From the NCBI RefSeq assembly GCF_002163585.1, contig NZ_CP015579.1, forward strand, positions 1,736,001 through 1,800,000: a stretch of DNA of 64,000 bases. The letters run 5' to 3'. This DNA comes from Tatumella citrea. Its GTDB lineage: Bacteria > Pseudomonadota > Gammaproteobacteria > Enterobacterales > Enterobacteriaceae. Positions 1 to 9,239 of this stretch are shown piece after piece. Position numbers and translations under genes: made by a program. The notes beneath the pieces are model-generated. The model saw nothing but the letters and a program-made list of their open reading frames with translations. It was not told the origin of the DNA and searched no databases. Each line of letters opens with the position of its first letter. Positions within the stretch are counted from its first letter, which is position 1.

Positions 1-1512
1 GCTATCCATTTTTAGCATTCCAACGGAATAATGGTCTGGTTTTAGATGTTCAGCGATACCAACCATTTTCTCGCGCATAAATTGCAGCATGCGTAAATCA
101 TTTTGCACATAGTCATAAGTGACGCGTAGCAAAGGCATACCGAATTTATCTTTATAGTTAGGATCCAGATCAAGATAATTGGTCTGAGTGGCCATATTGG
201 AGCCTTCCAGCTTAATGGCCATTGAATGTCCGTAGCTTTGTTTCAGGCCTTTCTTCCAGCGACTTCCCCACTTAGCGGCGGAATCAATCACCGGCGCGCC
301 CATCGGGGTTCCCGTCGGCTGCGAACTATAGATTTTGGCACCACCGATAAAACCAAGGTCTGCAGTATTGATGTTTCCGGTACCAAAATCGGTAATAACG
401 ACTCCGGTCGGTCCTGCAGTTGCAAATGGATTAAATTCAAGTTGATTAAAGTAAAGCGTGATACCACCACCATACTGGTGGGTATAGTTACGTCCAACCA
501 CCCCTTCTTCGGTCACTGGATTGTACGGCTGACCAATTTTAGAATTTAGCAGCAAACGTACGTTGTTCAGCCCAAAACTGGCCAGAATGACGATTTTTGC
601 TGGCTGAAAAACTTCATTATCGTTTTCATCGATATAGGTTACCCCTGTTGCAGTTTTGCCATCTGCATGTTTTTCTACACGGATAACGTTGGCATGAGTT
701 TTGTAGTCAAAATTATCATACTGCTTCAGGCGATCCAGAATTGCCGTCTGAGGTGAGGCCTTTGAGTAATTAAGGCAGGAATAAAACTGACAGTAACCAC
801 AGTAGTTACAAGGAGCAATCTGCTGGCCATAGGGGTTAGTGAATGCCTGAGAAACGGCAGCGGAAGGGATTGAATAGGGATGATATCCCATTTCAGTGGC
901 CGCCTGGCGAAACATACTGCTATTCAGTGTATCGATCAGTGGTGGATTTGGAAATGGACTGGAGCGAGGACCTTCAAAAGGGTCACCCCCTGGCAGGATT
1001 TGGCCGCGGACATTGCCTGCCTGACCTGATGATCCGCAAACCTGATCAAAAAAGTCCATATGAGGTTCAATCTCAGACCAACTTACCGGAAAGTCATAAA
1101 TCCTCAGTTCTTTATCCAGCTGAGATTTTTCAAATTTTTCTCGGGCATAGGTTGCCAGTTTCAGGTCAACCGGAGTTGGCCGGGTAATCATGGCTGTCCA
1201 GTGTAAACCTGCGCCTCCGACACCATCTCCAAGCCTAAAAGAACCCAGTTCTCGCATTGGCAACGCAACTTCATTCAGATTATGTCGTGTGGTGAATGCG
1301 GCAACCGCCGGGCTTTGCATTATTTTGTGGCGCTTGGTGTAAGCCAGTTCATCTGCCGGAACCGGGTATGCAAATTCGGCGCTGGTACGATCGGCCCCAC
1401 GCTCAAGTGCTCGTATCTTTAATCCTGTCCTGGCTAACTCAATACCCTGAATAGCACCGGTCCAACCCAGACCGACGATGACCACATCAACAGGTTCATT
1501 GGTAATTTTCAT
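1..1512 (-). CDS. GMC-type FAD dehydrogenase large subunit (gluconate 2-dehydrogenase-like), partial
   Basis: Catalytic flavoprotein of a membrane-bound sugar or sugar-acid dehydrogenase that would pass electrons to a cytochrome c subunit and the quinone pool. The frame is open from an ATG at 1512 to the window edge, so 504 residues are visible and the C-terminus is missing. The N-terminus has a dinucleotide-binding GLGWTG (residues 14-19). A cluster of four Cys (CxxCxxCxxxxC, about residues 232-246) resembles the Fe-S motif of fructose and glucose dehydrogenase large subunits. It starts 24 bp after the small-subunit gene, so the two form one operon. A cytochrome subunit would be expected beyond the left edge. 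Gluconate is the best guess for substrate; 2-ketogluconate or another polyol is equally possible. Confidence 0.85.
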   Translation of the reverse strand, partial: MKITNEPVDVVIVGLGWTGAIQGIELARTGLKIRALERGADRTSAEFAYPVPADELAYTKRHKIMQSPAVAAFTTRHNLNEVALPMRELGSFRLGDGVGGAGLHWTAMITRPTPVDLKLATYAREKFEKSQLDKELRIYDFPVSWSEIEPHMDFFDQVCGSSGQAGNVRGQILPGGDPFEGPRSSPFPNPPLIDTLNSSMFRQAATEMGYHPYSIPSAAVSQAFTNPYGQQIAPCNYCGYCQFYSCLNYSKASPQTAILDRLKQYDNFDYKTHANVIRVEKHADGKTATGVTYIDENDNEVFQPAKIVILASFGLNNVRLLLNSKIGQPYNPVTEEGVVGRNYTHQYGGGITLYFNQLEFNPFATAGPTGVVITDFGTGNINTADLGFIGGAKIYSSQPTGTPMGAPVIDSAAKWGSRWKKGLKQSYGHSMAIKLEGSNMATQTNYLDLDPNYKDKFGMPLLRVTYDYVQNDLRMLQFMREKMVGIAEHLKPDHYSVGMLKMDS

Positions 1513-1536
1513 TATTTTTCTGCTTAAAAAAGATAA

Positions 1537-2268
1537 TTAAGAGGATTGGGCAACATCACCATTCAAAGCTACCGGTCCTAATGGATATTTGACGTTGTGA
1601 ATTTTTATCCATGTAGGGAAACTGGCGCGGGCACCAGGGAAGTTGATCATTACCCAGGCTGCCATGCCTTTATTTCCACCATATTTAGGATCAGACAGAT
1701 AACCTTCTTTGGTATTTTCCAGCAACCGGGTAAAGAAATATGAGGCTGATAAGTCAGGCTCTGAAAACTCTGAGAAAGTGATCTTATTTTCTTCCAGTGC
1801 TGATAAGACAGCATCCTGCTGTGCCGCAGTTAATGCTGCAAAATCCTGATTGAAATGGAGGCGGGTATAGCTGTTGGTGGCTTTAATTCCTCTTTGATAC
1901 ATAACCTGCAATGGAAAAGGTAACTGGTAGCCAAATAATGTGCTGGCATGCGCATTAAAAGGGCCTTCCATATACCAGTCCTCACCTTTCCCGTAAGGTG
2001 TTAGCATCTGTTTATCAATAAAAACAGGTACATGTGTTTCAAGTGCGCCAGGCCCTTCCTCATCCTGTGGGATGAGACGATCGCAGGCAGCCATGATGAA
2101 TTGCCACTCTTCGGGTTTAAAAAAAACGGGCTGATAACTGTTAAGTTCATCCAGTGGGGAGGTGACAGCTGCAAAAACACTACTTACACCACACTTCATG
2201 CCTAATGAAGCAATACCAATCAGAGATCCGATAATAAACGGACGCCTCCCGATACCACTTTGTTTCAT
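1537..2268 (-). CDS. Gluconate 2-dehydrogenase subunit 3 family protein (Tat-exported small subunit)
   Basis: Small subunit of the membrane dehydrogenase encoded with the following flavoprotein gene. The 243-residue protein opens with a twin-arginine motif (GRRPFIIG, residues 7-14) and a hydrophobic stretch, so it is probably folded in the cytoplasm and carried, together with the cofactor-bearing large subunit, through Tat to the periplasm. The remainder fits the Gluconate_2-dh3 family in length and in its conserved FFKPEEW and NFPGA segments. This family has no catalytic centre of its own and acts in maturation and export of the flavoprotein. It is first in the operon, facing a LysR gene across 443 bp. 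Confidence 0.85.
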   Translation of the reverse strand: MKQSGIGRRPFIIGSLIGIASLGMKCGVSSVFAAVTSPLDELNSYQPVFFKPEEWQFIMAACDRLIPQDEEGPGALETHVPVFIDKQMLTPYGKGEDWYMEGPFNAHASTLFGYQLPFPLQVMYQRGIKATNSYTRLHFNQDFAALTAAQQDAVLSALEENKITFSEFSEPDLSASYFFTRLLENTKEGYLSDPKYGGNKGMAAWVMINFPGARASFPTWIKIHNVKYPLGPVALNGDVAQSS

Positions 2269-2711
2269 TATGTATTACCTATACATGTGTTTTATATTTA
2301 TCAATTGGCAGGGGTTGGTTAACCTGTTTTTTTGATGGTTCTTTGGTCACAAATTATTCTGTCGGCACTACTGATGAATACGAATACACCGGGGTTTGAC
2401 AGTACTGAGCACAGAGGGGGAATGTTTATAATTTCAACCCAATGTTGTTTTTTTGTGAGCTTTTATGATATTTCAGGTTGTTATTGTCCTTCAATATGGA
2501 TTTTTTATATAAATAAATGATATAATCAAATCTGGCACATCAGATAGCATTCTGTACCAAAAAATACAAAAGGATCACCGGGTTAAATTAATGGTCAGCC
2601 ACAGGCTCATTAATTGACTTAGTAGAGTAATTAGCATGTTTTTTTCGGATGAACTGATTAAAATCATGTTACGGCTGTCGGAAAGTAGCGTTGTTGCTGA
2701 ACAGAGGTTGT
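2269..2711. promoter_or_regulatory. AT-rich divergent intergenic region between the dehydrogenase operon and a LysR gene
   Basis: These 443 bp hold no convincing gene. Short open frames on the plus strand (2332-2520, 2636-2821) have no ribosome binding site or recognisable content. The stretch 2490-2540 is very AT-rich and is a likely promoter zone. A divergent layout with a LysR gene usually means the LysR protein binds here and controls both directions; I could not single out one operator. Confidence 0.45.
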
Positions 2712-3620
2712 ATGGAGTTAAACCAGCTAAGATGTTTTATTGCAGTAGCGGAAGAATTGCATTTCGGGAAAGCTGCTGCAAAAATGAATATGATGCCGGC
2801 GTCTTTTGGTCGGTTTATTAAGCTGTTGGAAAAAGAGTTCGGCCAGAGGTTACTTAATCGCTCAACCCGGAATGTTTCGCTGACACAGAACGGAATTATC
2901 TTTCTTGAAGAGGCAATTAAAATAGTCTCATTGGCAGATCAGCTAACTCTTCGGTTTAAAACTATCGGGAACAATATAAACCACCCGATGCGTATCGGCG
3001 CTATTGACAGTGCAGCTGCAGGGTTGTTACCAAATATTCTAAATATTTACAGGAAATTTCACCCTGATCTGGATATCCATTTACAGGAAGATAAAAGTAT
3101 TAATCTTATTCCCCGGCTTAAATCAGGCTGGTTGGATATTATATTTGTCAGGCCACCGGAACGGTATGATTCAGCAATAGAATTCAGGCATCTTACCTTC
3201 GAAAACTTTGTCCTGGCGGTTCCGGTATCTCATCCGCTGGCCACCAGAGAATCAGTCACTGTTGATGAAATTGCTCAGCAGTCACTTATCCTGCCTGAAA
3301 GGAGGTTACGGCCTCATAGCCATGATTTGTCAATGAGTATTTTCCGTAGTGCTGGTTATCAGCCGCGAATATCCCAGTACGCAGACGAGAAATATACGAT
3401 TGTTAACCTGGTTTCTGCCGGATTAGGGATAGCCGTTGTGCCCGCTTATCTCAGGCAACAGCACTTCCCTGGCGTCACCTACATCAGATTAGAGCTATCC
3501 CAAAATATCGTAGGTTTGCCACTGAGCGTGGCATGGATGAAAGGGAATGAAGATTATAATCTTAACGATTTTTTGCAATTGCTGGAAGAACATATCCAGT
3601 CACTGATAAAAGATTTGTAG
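2712..3620 (+). CDS. LysR-family transcriptional regulator (BenM/CatR-like)
   Basis: A 302-residue LysR-type regulator. The first 60 residues form the winged HTH (MELNQLRCFIAVAEELHFGK), and the rest is the periplasmic-binding-protein-like effector domain. The opening words match the BenM/CatR/CynR branch, which often senses aromatic or organic acids. I chose the ATG at 2712, preceded by AGAGG, over a start seven codons upstream because family members begin at MELxQLR. It faces the membrane dehydrogenase operon, so control of that operon is the natural inference. Its stop codon lies inside a perfect 12-bp hairpin. Confidence 0.85.
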   Translation: MELNQLRCFIAVAEELHFGKAAAKMNMMPASFGRFIKLLEKEFGQRLLNRSTRNVSLTQNGIIFLEEAIKIVSLADQLTLRFKTIGNNINHPMRIGAIDSAAAGLLPNILNIYRKFHPDLDIHLQEDKSINLIPRLKSGWLDIIFVRPPERYDSAIEFRHLTFENFVLAVPVSHPLATRESVTVDEIAQQSLILPERRLRPHSHDLSMSIFRSAGYQPRISQYADEKYTIVNLVSAGLGIAVVPAYLRQQHFPGVTYIRLELSQNIVGLPLSVAWMKGNEDYNLNDFLQLLEEHIQSLIKDL

Positions 3621-3647
3621 CTGCAGGGTTCACGACCCTGCAGCTAC
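3617..3647. terminator. 12-bp perfect hairpin between convergent genes
   Basis: GTAGCTGCAGGG (3617-3628) and CCCTGCAGCTAC (3636-3647) form a perfect 12-bp stem with a 7-nt loop. The stem includes the LysR stop codon and ends 5 bp before the convergent MFS stop. Neither side has a clean U-run, so termination efficiency is uncertain. Confidence 0.6.
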
Positions 3648-3651
3648 AGGC

Positions 3652-4827
3652 TTAGCGACGTAACCTGGTAATAAGCCCCAGGCCCACCACACAACAGGCA
3701 GCACCCACCGCAAACACCGAAGAGTAACCCAGCTGAGTCGCCAGGACCCCGGTCAGCGGTCCGGTTGCCGCATATGAGACATCCTGAAACGCGGCGAAAG
3801 TCCCCATTGCGGTCCCTCTGACCTGTGGTTCGACACGTTTTACCACTTCGACCCCTAATGCCGGGAAGATCAGCGAACAACCGAAACCAGTCAGTGCTGT
3901 TCCTGCCAGCGCCAGTGCAGGTTGCGAGGCAAAAAAGATTAACAACAGACCCAGCGTTTCAATCACAAACGAAACCAGCGCCACCGGTAATCCACCCATT
4001 TTATCTGGCAGGTGACCAAAGAAAATTCGCATACAGACAAAGGCACCGCCAAAACAGGTGAGTGCCAGCCCGGCATGCGGCCAGCCCTGAGAGGTAAAGA
4101 GCAGCGAAACAAAAGTACCGATCACCGCAAACCCGACGCCCTGCAAAAATAGCGCAATGCCCAGTGGCCAGATATGACCGAGCATTTTCCACATTGATAC
4201 CGGTTGTCCGTGATGCGGGGCGACCCCCGGAATCCGCAGATTATTCAGTAACCCCAGCAGCGGTAAAATAATCACCGATGCCCCGAGCGCCAGAAAGCCC
4301 CAATGCTGGCTGATGGCCATACCCAGAGGTGCACCAACTGCCAGTGCTCCGTACATCGCCATACCGGCCAGTGACATGACTTTTCCGGATTGTTGCTTGC
4401 TGACCAGACCCAGCCCCCAGGTCAGGTGACCGGTAATCAGCTGACTCTCACCAAACCCGAGTACCAGTCGCCCGGCCACCAGAATCCCGAATTTAACCAT
4501 GTTATCCACCGGTAGCAGGTCGGCAATGATATAAGTGGCTCCGGCCAGAATGCAGGCACTGATTCCCTGGAGATTAGAACGTTTTCCTCCGCGGCTGTCG
4601 GCCAGACGACCGGCATACGCACGGGTCAACACGGTCGCCAGAAACTGAATGCCTACTGCAATACCAACCATGGTATTACTCAGACCAAGCTGGTGGTGGA
4701 CATACAGCGGGACCACCGGTAACGGCAGCCCGACACACAGATATGAGAGAAACAGTGAAACAGAAATAGGTAACAAATGGCGGCTGCTGGCAGTCGTTGG
4801 CGGAAGAGTGGTAGTTTCAGATGACAT
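3652..4827 (-). CDS. MFS transporter, YhhS/YfcJ-type
   Basis: Inner-membrane major facilitator of about 391 residues with 12 predicted hydrophobic helices. It resembles the UPF0226 proteins YhhS and YfcJ of E. coli: the opening [17 protein letters not shown] segment, the [11 protein letters not shown] motif A between helices 2 and 3, and the VLGFGES segment line up. These transporters are poorly characterised, and overexpressed YhhS has been linked to arabinose or drug efflux. Two starts are possible: GTG at 4839 or ATG at 4827, neither with a strong ribosome binding site. The 260-bp upstream region carries repeated TAACG palindromes. Confidence 0.8.
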   Translation of the reverse strand: MSSETTTLPPTTASSRHLLPISVSLFLSYLCVGLPLPVVPLYVHHQLGLSNTMVGIAVGIQFLATVLTRAYAGRLADSRGGKRSNLQGISACILAGATYIIADLLPVDNMVKFGILVAGRLVLGFGESQLITGHLTWGLGLVSKQQSGKVMSLAGMAMYGALAVGAPLGMAISQHWGFLALGASVIILPLLGLLNNLRIPGVAPHHGQPVSMWKMLGHIWPLGIALFLQGVGFAVIGTFVSLLFTSQGWPHAGLALTCFGGAFVCMRIFFGHLPDKMGGLPVALVSFVIETLGLLLIFFASQPALALAGTALTGFGCSLIFPALGVEVVKRVEPQVRGTAMGTFAAFQDVSYAATGPLTGVLATQLGYSSVFAVGAACCVVGLGLITRLRR

Positions 4828-4910
4828 TACATTACTCACTGTGCCGGGGAGGCACTACAGGTACGCGACATTCTTCCACCGAAAAATCTCTGTGGAAGCC
4901 GTGCGTTGGG

Positions 4911-4948
4911 TAACGTTAACGCTTACGCGTAACGGAAAGACCGTTACG
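4911..4948. promoter_or_regulatory. Iterated TAACG palindromes upstream of an MFS gene
   Basis: TAACGTTA (4911-4918) is a perfect palindrome. It is followed by an 8-bp inverted repeat CGTAACGG-N5-CCGTTACG (4928-4948). The repeated half-site GTAACG suggests an operator for a dimeric repressor about 85-120 bp before the MFS start. No regulator gene lies immediately beside it, so the binding protein is unknown. Confidence 0.45.
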
Positions 4949-5086
4949 TATACAAGAAGACTAGCCGGGCAACACCATTTGCCAAACTGATTAATTGCAA
5001 GAAAATGCAACAATTCAGCCAGTATCGCTGTCAGCGATGCGCCGCCTGACAGAAACGCAGCAGCGCATCACCGGGGCTGAAACATA

Positions 5087-6577
5087 TTATCCGGCGGAAA
5101 CGTCCGCAGGATTTGCAGCGCGGAAGAGTCGGGAGCAGAGCAGCACCAAACCAGCCGCCATCAGCAGGCTAACCAGACCCGCGCAAAATACTGCCAGTGA
5201 AAACCCGCTGGCATAGGCGTGACGTGTCAGAGTCACCAGCCCGTCGTGATCAGTTATTACCGGACGGGAACTCACGCTGATGTTCAGAGGCTGCTGATAA
5301 ATGGGGGGAGCGGTCAGCAGGTGCCTGGCATGTAAACTCATCACACTGCCGAGTAATGCAATGCCGAGAGTCATTCCTGCCTGACGTACCGCATTCATGG
5401 TTGCAGATGCCATTCCGGCCCGGGGGGCATCGGCACTCCGCATTACCAGCCCACTGACTGCAGGGATAGCCACGCCCATACCGGCTCCCAGAATCATCAG
5501 CCACAGGGCCATGCTGCTGTAATGACTGTCAGCCTGTAACAGTGACAGCAGTAATAAACCTGCGCCCGTCAGAATAAAACCGCTGATCGCCAGCGATTCA
5601 CTACGAAACCAGGCAGAAATTCGGCTAAATAGCGATGAAGCGAGCGCCATTGCAATAAACTGAGGAGCCATTTTCCAGCCGGTATCATAGGCAGTCTGTC
5701 CCTGAGCCTGTTGCAGAAACAGAGAAACTAAAAAAATGCTGCTGTAGGTGGAAAACCCGAGAACTGCCGATGCCAGGGTATAACCCGAGAAATGAATATT
5801 ACGGAACAGACTGAGTGGTAGCAGGGGGCGGGCAACCCGCTGTTCAGTCCAAATCAGGGCGACAAACATCAGCGCAGACAACAGTAATGAGCCACAGGCC
5901 GCAATGCTTAACCAGCCATATTCGCCAGCCACAATCAGTCCGTAGGTCAGGCTTCCCAGGCCCAAAATGCTCAGTAATTGTCCCAGCGGGTCAAGTGCAG
6001 CATGCTCCGGATGTGAGTCTTCCTGTAAACCCCAGGCACCCAGCAACAGAGCAATTATCCCCAGCGGAAGGTTGATCACAAAGATCGACGGCCATCCTGA
6101 GCTGTTGACCAGCCAGCCGCCGAGTAGTGGTCCCAGAGCCAGTGAAACAGCACTGACGGAGGACCAAATTCCAATCACCTTTAACCGGGCTTTCTGTTCA
6201 GGAAACGCATGCGCCAGCAATGTCAGTGCCCCCGGAATCACTGCCGCCCCGGCAATGCCCTGTATCACCCGACCTGTCAGCAGAACCGGCAATGAACCGG
6301 ACAGAGCACAGACCGCAGACCCAATGGTAAACAATGCAATACCTGCCATCCAGATACGTTTACGTCCGTAACGGTCCCCCAGTGGGCCGGAGGAGAGGAT
6401 CAGTGCGGACAGACATAACGCATAAGCATCGACCACCCACTGTAATCCCGCCATGTTGGTGTTCAGAGAGGACTGCATTGTATCGAGTGCTACATTGACA
6501 ATACTGATATCCAGTGAAGCCATAAAAGTGCCGAGGCAAACGGCAATCACCAGCGCCGGACGCTGAAACTGTTGCAT
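5087..6577 (-). CDS. DHA2-family (14-TMS) MFS efflux transporter, EmrB/QacA-like
   Basis: Proton-driven multidrug or metabolite exporter of about 496 residues, the length expected for 14-helix DHA2 proteins. Diagnostic motifs are LDISIVNVAL in helix 1, GDRYGRKR (motif A) after helix 2, and a Pro/Gly-rich helix 5 (GPLLGG, motif C) typical of antiporters. I chose the ATG at 6577, which has CAGG nine bases upstream, over a TTG at 6598. It faces a TetR gene, and its promoter carries both a TetR-type palindrome and a Fur-box-like sequence. That suggests export of an iron-linked compound such as a siderophore. The substrate is inference. Confidence 0.88.
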   Translation of the reverse strand: MQQFQRPALVIAVCLGTFMASLDISIVNVALDTMQSSLNTNMAGLQWVVDAYALCLSALILSSGPLGDRYGRKRIWMAGIALFTIGSAVCALSGSLPVLLTGRVIQGIAGAAVIPGALTLLAHAFPEQKARLKVIGIWSSVSAVSLALGPLLGGWLVNSSGWPSIFVINLPLGIIALLLGAWGLQEDSHPEHAALDPLGQLLSILGLGSLTYGLIVAGEYGWLSIAACGSLLLSALMFVALIWTEQRVARPLLPLSLFRNIHFSGYTLASAVLGFSTYSSIFLVSLFLQQAQGQTAYDTGWKMAPQFIAMALASSLFSRISAWFRSESLAISGFILTGAGLLLLSLLQADSHYSSMALWLMILGAGMGVAIPAVSGLVMRSADAPRAGMASATMNAVRQAGMTLGIALLGSVMSLHARHLLTAPPIYQQPLNISVSSRPVITDHDGLVTLTRHAYASGFSLAVFCAGLVSLLMAAGLVLLCSRLFRAANPADVSAG

Positions 6578-6605
6578 AACGGATGACCTGATTATCAAAA
6601 GTTAG

Positions 6606-6620
6606 TGAGAATGATTATCA
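6606..6620. promoter_or_regulatory. Fur-box-like site on the DHA2 exporter promoter
   Basis: TGAGAATGATTATCA matches the 7-1-7 Fur motif TGATAATNATTATCA at all but one defined position. It lies directly after the predicted -10 element (6620-6625) of the minus-strand promoter and 29 bp before the exporter ATG, a position where Fur-Fe(II) would block transcription. Confidence 0.65.
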
Positions 6621-6648
6621 ACATAGATTATGACTGACCGTCGGTCAA
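6620..6648 (-). promoter_or_regulatory. Sigma-70 promoter and TetR-type operator of the DHA2 exporter
   Basis: On the minus strand a -35 TTGACC (6643-6648) and a -10 TATGTT (6620-6625) are separated by exactly 17 bp. The perfect palindrome TGACCG-T-CGGTCA (6635-6647) covers the -35 and spacer, the classic place for repression by the divergently encoded TetR protein. Confidence 0.6.
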
Positions 6649-6742
6649 TGGAATTTTAACTGTGGAGTGAAAGCAGGGCGGCTGGTCAATCTCTGTAACA
6701 TCCGCTACGATGACCGCGAACTGCTTGTCCCGGGAAGATGAC

Positions 6743-7381
6743 ATGAAAAACACCGCATTACCTGAACACCCTCAGCCCAGAACTAAGCCCGCCGAGGTCC
6801 GGCTGGATGAGCTGATGGATGCGGCACAACAGTTATTTGTCAGTAAAGGATTTGAAGCCACCACAGTGAGTGACATTGTGCGTGATGCAGGCGTTGCCAA
6901 AGGCACCTTTTATCACTATTTTGCCTCGAAGAACGAAATGCTGGATGCGTTACGTGAACGTTTTACCCGCCAGTTTATTGCCACGATCCAGCAGGCCGTG
7001 GATAGCTGCGCGGCCGGAGACAGTATCGGACGGCTGCGGGCCTGGTGCCATGCGGGAGTTGCTGCCTATCTGCAAGGAATGGATCTGCACGACATGTTGT
7101 ATCACGACCACCATTATCATACCCGTGGTAACCGGGATCGCGATGCCGTGCTCAGTCAGATTCTGGCAATCCTTAGCGCCGGGCAGGAGGCGGGAAGCTG
7201 GAAATCTGATGACCTGCAACTGACCGCCATACTGATGTATCACGGTATGCATGGTGCGGTGGATAATATTGTGGTGAGTGACCCGTTACAAGCAGAACGA
7301 CTGGGTGAAGCGCTGACACGTCAGTTTATGCAGTTGCTCAGTTGCCAGCCGGACCAGGCCATTAATGTGTCTGTCAGTTAG
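6743..7381 (+). CDS. TetR/AcrR-family transcriptional repressor
   Basis: A 212-residue one-component repressor. The N-terminal HTH lies at about residues 25-65, with the signature TTVSDIVRDAGVAKGTFYHY and FASKNEML; the remaining helices form the ligand-binding and dimerisation domain. The ATG at 6743 has GGGAAG upstream and is preferred over an ATG 11 codons earlier. It is divergent from the DHA2 exporter, and the 165 bp between them contain a perfect 13-bp palindrome of the kind TetR proteins bind. It probably represses the exporter, and itself, until an exported ligand binds. Confidence 0.9.
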   Translation: MKNTALPEHPQPRTKPAEVRLDELMDAAQQLFVSKGFEATTVSDIVRDAGVAKGTFYHYFASKNEMLDALRERFTRQFIATIQQAVDSCAAGDSIGRLRAWCHAGVAAYLQGMDLHDMLYHDHHYHTRGNRDRDAVLSQILAILSAGQEAGSWKSDDLQLTAILMYHGMHGAVDNIVVSDPLQAERLGEALTRQFMQLLSCQPDQAINVSVS

Positions 7382-7415
7382 TGCCAGCGGGCCAACCGGT
7401 GTTCTGACGGCTAAC

Positions 7416-8144
7416 TTATAAGGTAATAATCTCCAGCATTATGCCCTGTTGCTGCCATTGTCCGGCCTGCCGGGCCATGCTCTGAGTCGGTGCACCGTGG
7501 GTGACCAGTAGCCAGCGTCGTGCGGAGATCACCTCCGGCGCCAGCATATCCGGTATCCCCGGCAGTACATCCAGCCGACAACCCCCGCCGCTGCGTTTTA
7601 GCGCTTCCAGCCATATTTCACAGGAGTCGGCCAGTTGCCAGCCACAGATCAGATAATTCTCGCCACGGCTCTTGCGGTCTTTATCCAGACAGAACGTGGT
7701 ATAACCGATGATAATTCCATCAAGAATTTCGCGCAGCATCATCATTGCCGGGAGCCGGGCTGAAAATTTACTGCGCAACGGGCGCAATAGTTCAGTGACC
7801 AGTTCTGAACGTGGATAATCCCGCCCCGCAGCAAAAATTTGCTGACGCAATGCATCGGTTTTGCCCGCTTTCAGCAGTTCCAGCAAATTCTCCTGTAACT
7901 GTAACCAGTTATTGGACTGGCCGTGTTCCGGCCGCTCAAGCAACGGTCTGACCTGGCTAACCGGTACCCCTTTTCTTATCCAGTCGAGAATTTTCAGCGC
8001 CAGCTCAACATCGTCATCACTGTACAGACGATGGCCTCCTTCGGTGCGCTGCGGAGTTAACAGCCCGTAACGCCGCTGCCAGGCACGCAGAGTCGTCGCA
8101 TTGATACCGCAACGTTTAGAAAATTCACCAATCGGATAAGCCAT
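7416..8144 (-). CDS. mlrA: MerR-family regulator, MlrA-like
   Basis: A 242-residue DNA-binding regulator. The N-terminal MerR helix-turn-helix (residues 1-70) contains NATTLRAWQRRYGLL followed by PQRTEGGHRLYSDDD, nearly the same as MlrA. The C-terminal half keeps MlrA-like landmarks, including an ILDGIIIGY segment and a GW-Q segment, and lacks metal-binding cysteines. MlrA in E. coli activates csgD and so curli and biofilm formation. BluR, the other close relative, controls similar processes, so the exact orthology is not certain. The gene stands alone, convergent with the TetR gene 35 bp away. Confidence 0.75.
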   Translation of the reverse strand: MAYPIGEFSKRCGINATTLRAWQRRYGLLTPQRTEGGHRLYSDDDVELALKILDWIRKGVPVSQVRPLLERPEHGQSNNWLQLQENLLELLKAGKTDALRQQIFAAGRDYPRSELVTELLRPLRSKFSARLPAMMMLREILDGIIIGYTTFCLDKDRKSRGENYLICGWQLADSCEIWLEALKRSGGGCRLDVLPGIPDMLAPEVISARRWLLVTHGAPTQSMARQAGQWQQQGIMLEIITL

Positions 8145-8377
8145 GCCATACGCCTGAAATTTAAAGTGACGCTAATATACTACGTCTGTATCCGACGGAG
8201 GAAATGCAACTCAGGGTTATTCAGGAAACAGGCAGCAGATAAGTGTATTTTTAGGGGATAAGCGGAAAATAACGGTGAGCCGGGGGGAATGGTTGCAGAG
8301 TATTATGAACCCGCCTGGTTTGTTATAAATTCCGGGGCGCAGAGCGGGTTCGGGCGATTTACAGCCTTGCAGGATAA

Positions 8378-9145
8378 TCAGCCTGCTGATAATGCAAAGT
8401 GATTTTTCATCACGGCAGCAATATCCTGCTCATCAATCTGCTGTTTTTCAGAACCTTCGGCGGTAATGGTTTTTAGGGTATTACCCAGTAAAATCAGCCG
8501 CTGTGAAAGGTTATGCATCATGATTAATCGCTTCTGTACGAAAATGGTCTCCGGATGGGTGGAGTTCAGATAATTCGCGGGCAAAAAATCAATCCATTCT
8601 GTCGGGGACAGATCAAAACTGTACTGGTTCGCCCATACTCCTTCCGCCTTTGCCTGTAACAGATAAACTCCCTGATCATCCCTGGTTAGCCTGAAGGTAT
8701 CGAAGTCCTGACTAATTTCGCAGTCAGTCATATCCAGTGCCAGTGGGGCCCGGATACCGTAGCTGCCAAATCCAAGGTCACACAGCCACTGGCGACCTTC
8801 GGTTTCCGCAACCAGCGCCATATGAGTTTTAGGACGACGGGCAGGGTAGAACATCGGCCGTGCGGCCACAAACTGGTAACGGATACCTGTTGCCTGTAAT
8901 GCCATGGCGAACAGTCCGTTCAGTTCATAACAATATCCGCCGCGACGTTGATAGAGAAGTTTTTCGGTGATCTCTTCCGGAACCAGTGACACTATTTTAC
9001 CGGCCTGTACATCCAGATTTTCAAACGGAATGGCAAACAGTTGATGGCGCATCAGTGCATGCAGGGTCGCGGTATCCGCAGCGGCCGGGCCGGTGTAGTG
9101 AATACGTCGAAAATAAGCTGAAAGATCAAAGTTATTGCTATGCAT
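8378..9145 (-). CDS. Arylamine N-acetyltransferase (NAT)
   Basis: Cytoplasmic enzyme that transfers acetyl from acetyl-CoA to arylamines, hydroxylamines and hydrazines. The 255-residue length is near the family norm. The Cys-His-Asp triad is visible: Cys72 in RGGYCYELN, His108 in KTHMALV, Asp123 in WLCDLGFG. The start at 9145 has an AGGAGG-like sequence upstream. It faces a MocR regulator across 90 bp that contain direct repeats typical of MocR binding sites, so MocR control is plausible. It is homologous to E. coli NhoA. Confidence 0.92.
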   Translation of the reverse strand: MHSNNFDLSAYFRRIHYTGPAAADTATLHALMRHQLFAIPFENLDVQAGKIVSLVPEEITEKLLYQRRGGYCYELNGLFAMALQATGIRYQFVAARPMFYPARRPKTHMALVAETEGRQWLCDLGFGSYGIRAPLALDMTDCEISQDFDTFRLTRDDQGVYLLQAKAEGVWANQYSFDLSPTEWIDFLPANYLNSTHPETIFVQKRLIMMHNLSQRLILLGNTLKTITAEGSEKQQIDEQDIAAVMKNHFALSAG

Positions 9146-9175
9146 AATGCCTCCTTATCTGGTTGATGTTCATCA

Positions 9176-9239
9176 CTATAGATGGCTCTACAGATTGGCT
9201 GTATAGTCAGATTTATCGAAAATTAACCTGTACAGATGG
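9176..9239. promoter_or_regulatory. Direct repeats in the nat/MocR divergent promoter
   Basis: Three related words occur in the 90-bp spacer: CTATAGATGGCT (9176-9187), CTACAGATTGGCT (9188-9200) and CTGTACAGATGG (9228-9239), the last overlapping the MocR start codon. Head-to-tail repeats of this size are typical of MocR/PdxR operators. The third copy could mediate autorepression. Confidence 0.5.
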
